A DNA stretch of 64,000 nt from Camarhynchus parvulus (Eukaryota > Chordata > Aves > Passeriformes > Thraupidae): assembly GCF_901933205.1 (NCBI RefSeq), contig NC_044585.1, positions 2,914,001-2,978,000 on the forward strand, read 5' to 3'. A program made the translations under genes and the position numbers. The notes beneath the pieces were generated by a model that had not been told where the DNA came from, ran no database searches, and saw nothing but the letters and a program-made list of their open reading frames with translations. Below, in pieces: positions 62,236-64,000 of the stretch (position 1 is its first letter; every line of letters begins with the position of its first letter).

Positions 62236-63816
62236 ATGTGAAAACATATTTACAGTTGATGCATAAATAAGAAGTCAATTTCACACACCAAGTTCTGAGC
62301 AGGTCTCAAACTTTGCCTCCCAAAGAGATGAATTCAAGCACAAGGGCTGTTCTTTGATGGAAAGAGTCACTATCCTGTTGTTGAGGAAGGATGAAAAGGA
62401 AATAGTTAATGAATGGAGTTGTGACCTTTCTGGAATATCCAGGGTTTACTCTTTTCTGTTCTTTGGTGCTCTCTGGTCCTTGGAATAGCCCTTAAGGTAT
62501 TGAAATAGTGCAGAAATCTGCAAGAGGACTACACAGGAACTCAAAAGTGAAAAGAGAAATGTTTATTCACTCTTTCAGGCTACTGACTAACCTACTTTTG
62601 TATAGTTTATTCATAACCCAAGCTTTTGCTGATATTGTCTGTGTAAAGAAAGAATGCTTTTCATTGCACCTTCTTTGAAATGGGCATTTTTCTAATACAT
62701 TGCAGGGTGGGAAAGGGTATTAATAGGGTGATATTGCTTTCTGACAATTGTCTTAATTGAAGTAAAACAATATCTTGACTACATAAAAGGAAATTAATAT
62801 TTCTTTTTTAAATGGCATGAGGACAGATTGCAAAATCTCGTGCCTGTGAATGCCCTTTCTCTGGAGAAAATACCCAGATGATATAAAGAAAAGAGTGCTT
62901 ATCAAATGAGTAGGTTTTCATTTCAACACACTCAAGCCCAGCTTTCAAACAAGACTCCCTGGATCTTTGTGAAAGATGTAAGATGAGGAATCATTTGTAG
63001 CATTAAGAAACAGAGAAAACCAGCAAGAATTATCATAAGCATGGAATGACTATCATATGAATTTAAATAAACTAGTTCTTTTCAATCTGGAAAAATAAAT
63101 AGCTGAGAGAGAACATGTCCGAGCTCATAAAACCATGAATGGTATGGAAATGTTGAATAGCGGATTAGTTTTTCATCATTTCTTACAATGCAAGAAGTAA
63201 GAAACATCAAATTCATTTATCTGACAGCAGACAAGTATTCCTTCCATACAGTGCATAATTAAATGTAAAACTCTGTCATGAGATGTTAGAGAATCATAAT
63301 GATAATAGTAAAAGTCAAAAAATGTAATTGCATTCAAGAAGCAATTAAATTAAAAGGGCACTTAAACAAAGAGATGTTGATGCAATCTGCTGTTCAGTTA
63401 CCTGGGAGGGTAAATTGCAGGAAATATCAGTGTATGCTTGATCTGTTCCATAATTTTCCTAAATGTCCATTGTTGCCCACAGTCAGACACAGACTGCTGC
63501 AGGTACTGGCTGTGACCTAGTACAGCTGCTCTGTGTGTTTTGGCTGTCAGAACAGCTCATCCTTGGGGAGAAATCAGTTGTTTATTTCCCTGTTGGTGAA
63601 AATTTCTCCTTTATGTAACCCGTGTGAAATAGCTTCAGTTCCCAGGCAATTTTGCCTTTCCCATTAGTCTTGCCCGGCTTAGGAAAAGTTTGTTTCACAC
63701 ACTTCACTATCACTTGAAGCAGTGAATGTTTCTCATTGGAAGGTTGGCAAAAGCTCTTGGCACTAGAAGTACTGACCTCTAGTAATTTGCATTGTCCAAT
63801 GCTGGAGTGTTTAAAT

Positions 63817-63872
63817 GACAGAAAGACAGACAAACAGACAAAGAAAGAAAGAAAGAAAGAAAGTGAGAGAGA
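63817..63872 (+). repeat. (AAAG)n microsatellite with impure flanks
   Basis: Imperfect GACA/AAAC units lead into about six AAAG units (63,840-63,863) and then GAGA. Likely length-polymorphic. Confidence 0.9.
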
Positions 63873-64000
63873 CTGGTTCACATTGATGCTGAACCAGTTT
63901 TCATCAGAAGAAGTTGGCTAGTTGTTTCATTCTTCAGTAGTATCTGAACAATAAAAGCAGCCTATTACACACCAAAAAAGGTAAATGGCCCTTTATACCG

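Overview
The window is vertebrate nuclear DNA, almost certainly from a bird and perhaps a songbird. The evidence is (1) exon/intron genes with GT-AG splice sites, (2) several 3'-anchored CR1 LINE fragments with the usual avian CR1 end, (3) many G/T- or A/C-rich low-complexity tracts, and (4) a gene block that corresponds to human 22q11 (BCR, RAB36, GNAZ, RSPH14), read here in reverse orientation. Species cannot be fixed from the sequence alone.

Layout. From 1 to 23,865 lies the 5' part of BCR intron 1 (minus strand), with no coding sequence I can support. BCR exon 1 (23,866-25,375, minus) encodes the first 503 residues: the coiled-coil oligomerisation region, the GRB2-binding tyrosine and the Ser-rich segments. 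It starts inside a strong CpG island (about 25,460-26,270). From 26,271 to 31,262 is the BCR-RAB36 intergenic stretch. It is AT-rich except for a small isolated CpG island (about 27,880-28,095) that carries a near-perfect CTCF core and a possible two-exon uncharacterised minus-strand ORF. From 31,263 to about 42,560 is a complete RAB36 (minus strand): ten coding exons that splice cleanly into a 266-residue Rab GTPase, plus a 5' noncoding exon beside a perfect RFX X-box. A solo LTR with target-site duplication sits upstream at 43,413-43,724. A second CpG island (about 45,390-45,740) is the likely promoter of RSPH14 (plus strand). The first three coding exons of RSPH14 lie at 46,430-48,288, and the rest is beyond the window. 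Inside its huge third coding intron, on the opposite strand, lies the last coding exon of GNAZ (53,501-53,845), whose first coding exon is also beyond the window. The remaining 64 kb edge is intron of both genes, with CR1 copies.

How the genes relate. They do not form one pathway. BCR is a RhoGEF/RhoGAP scaffold, RAB36 a Golgi/late-endosome Rab of the RAB34/36 branch, GNAZ the pertussis-toxin-insensitive Gi-family alpha subunit and RSPH14 an armadillo-type protein of ciliary radial spokes. What links them is ancient synteny and the nesting of GNAZ in an RSPH14 intron. The points most worth a second look are a ~190-bp inverted repeat that brackets the last three RAB36 exons, the X-box at the RAB36 5' exon, the orphan CpG island with a CTCF-like core and possible small gene, and a BCR N-terminus that is about 77 residues longer than human with a YVNM (not YVNV) motif.
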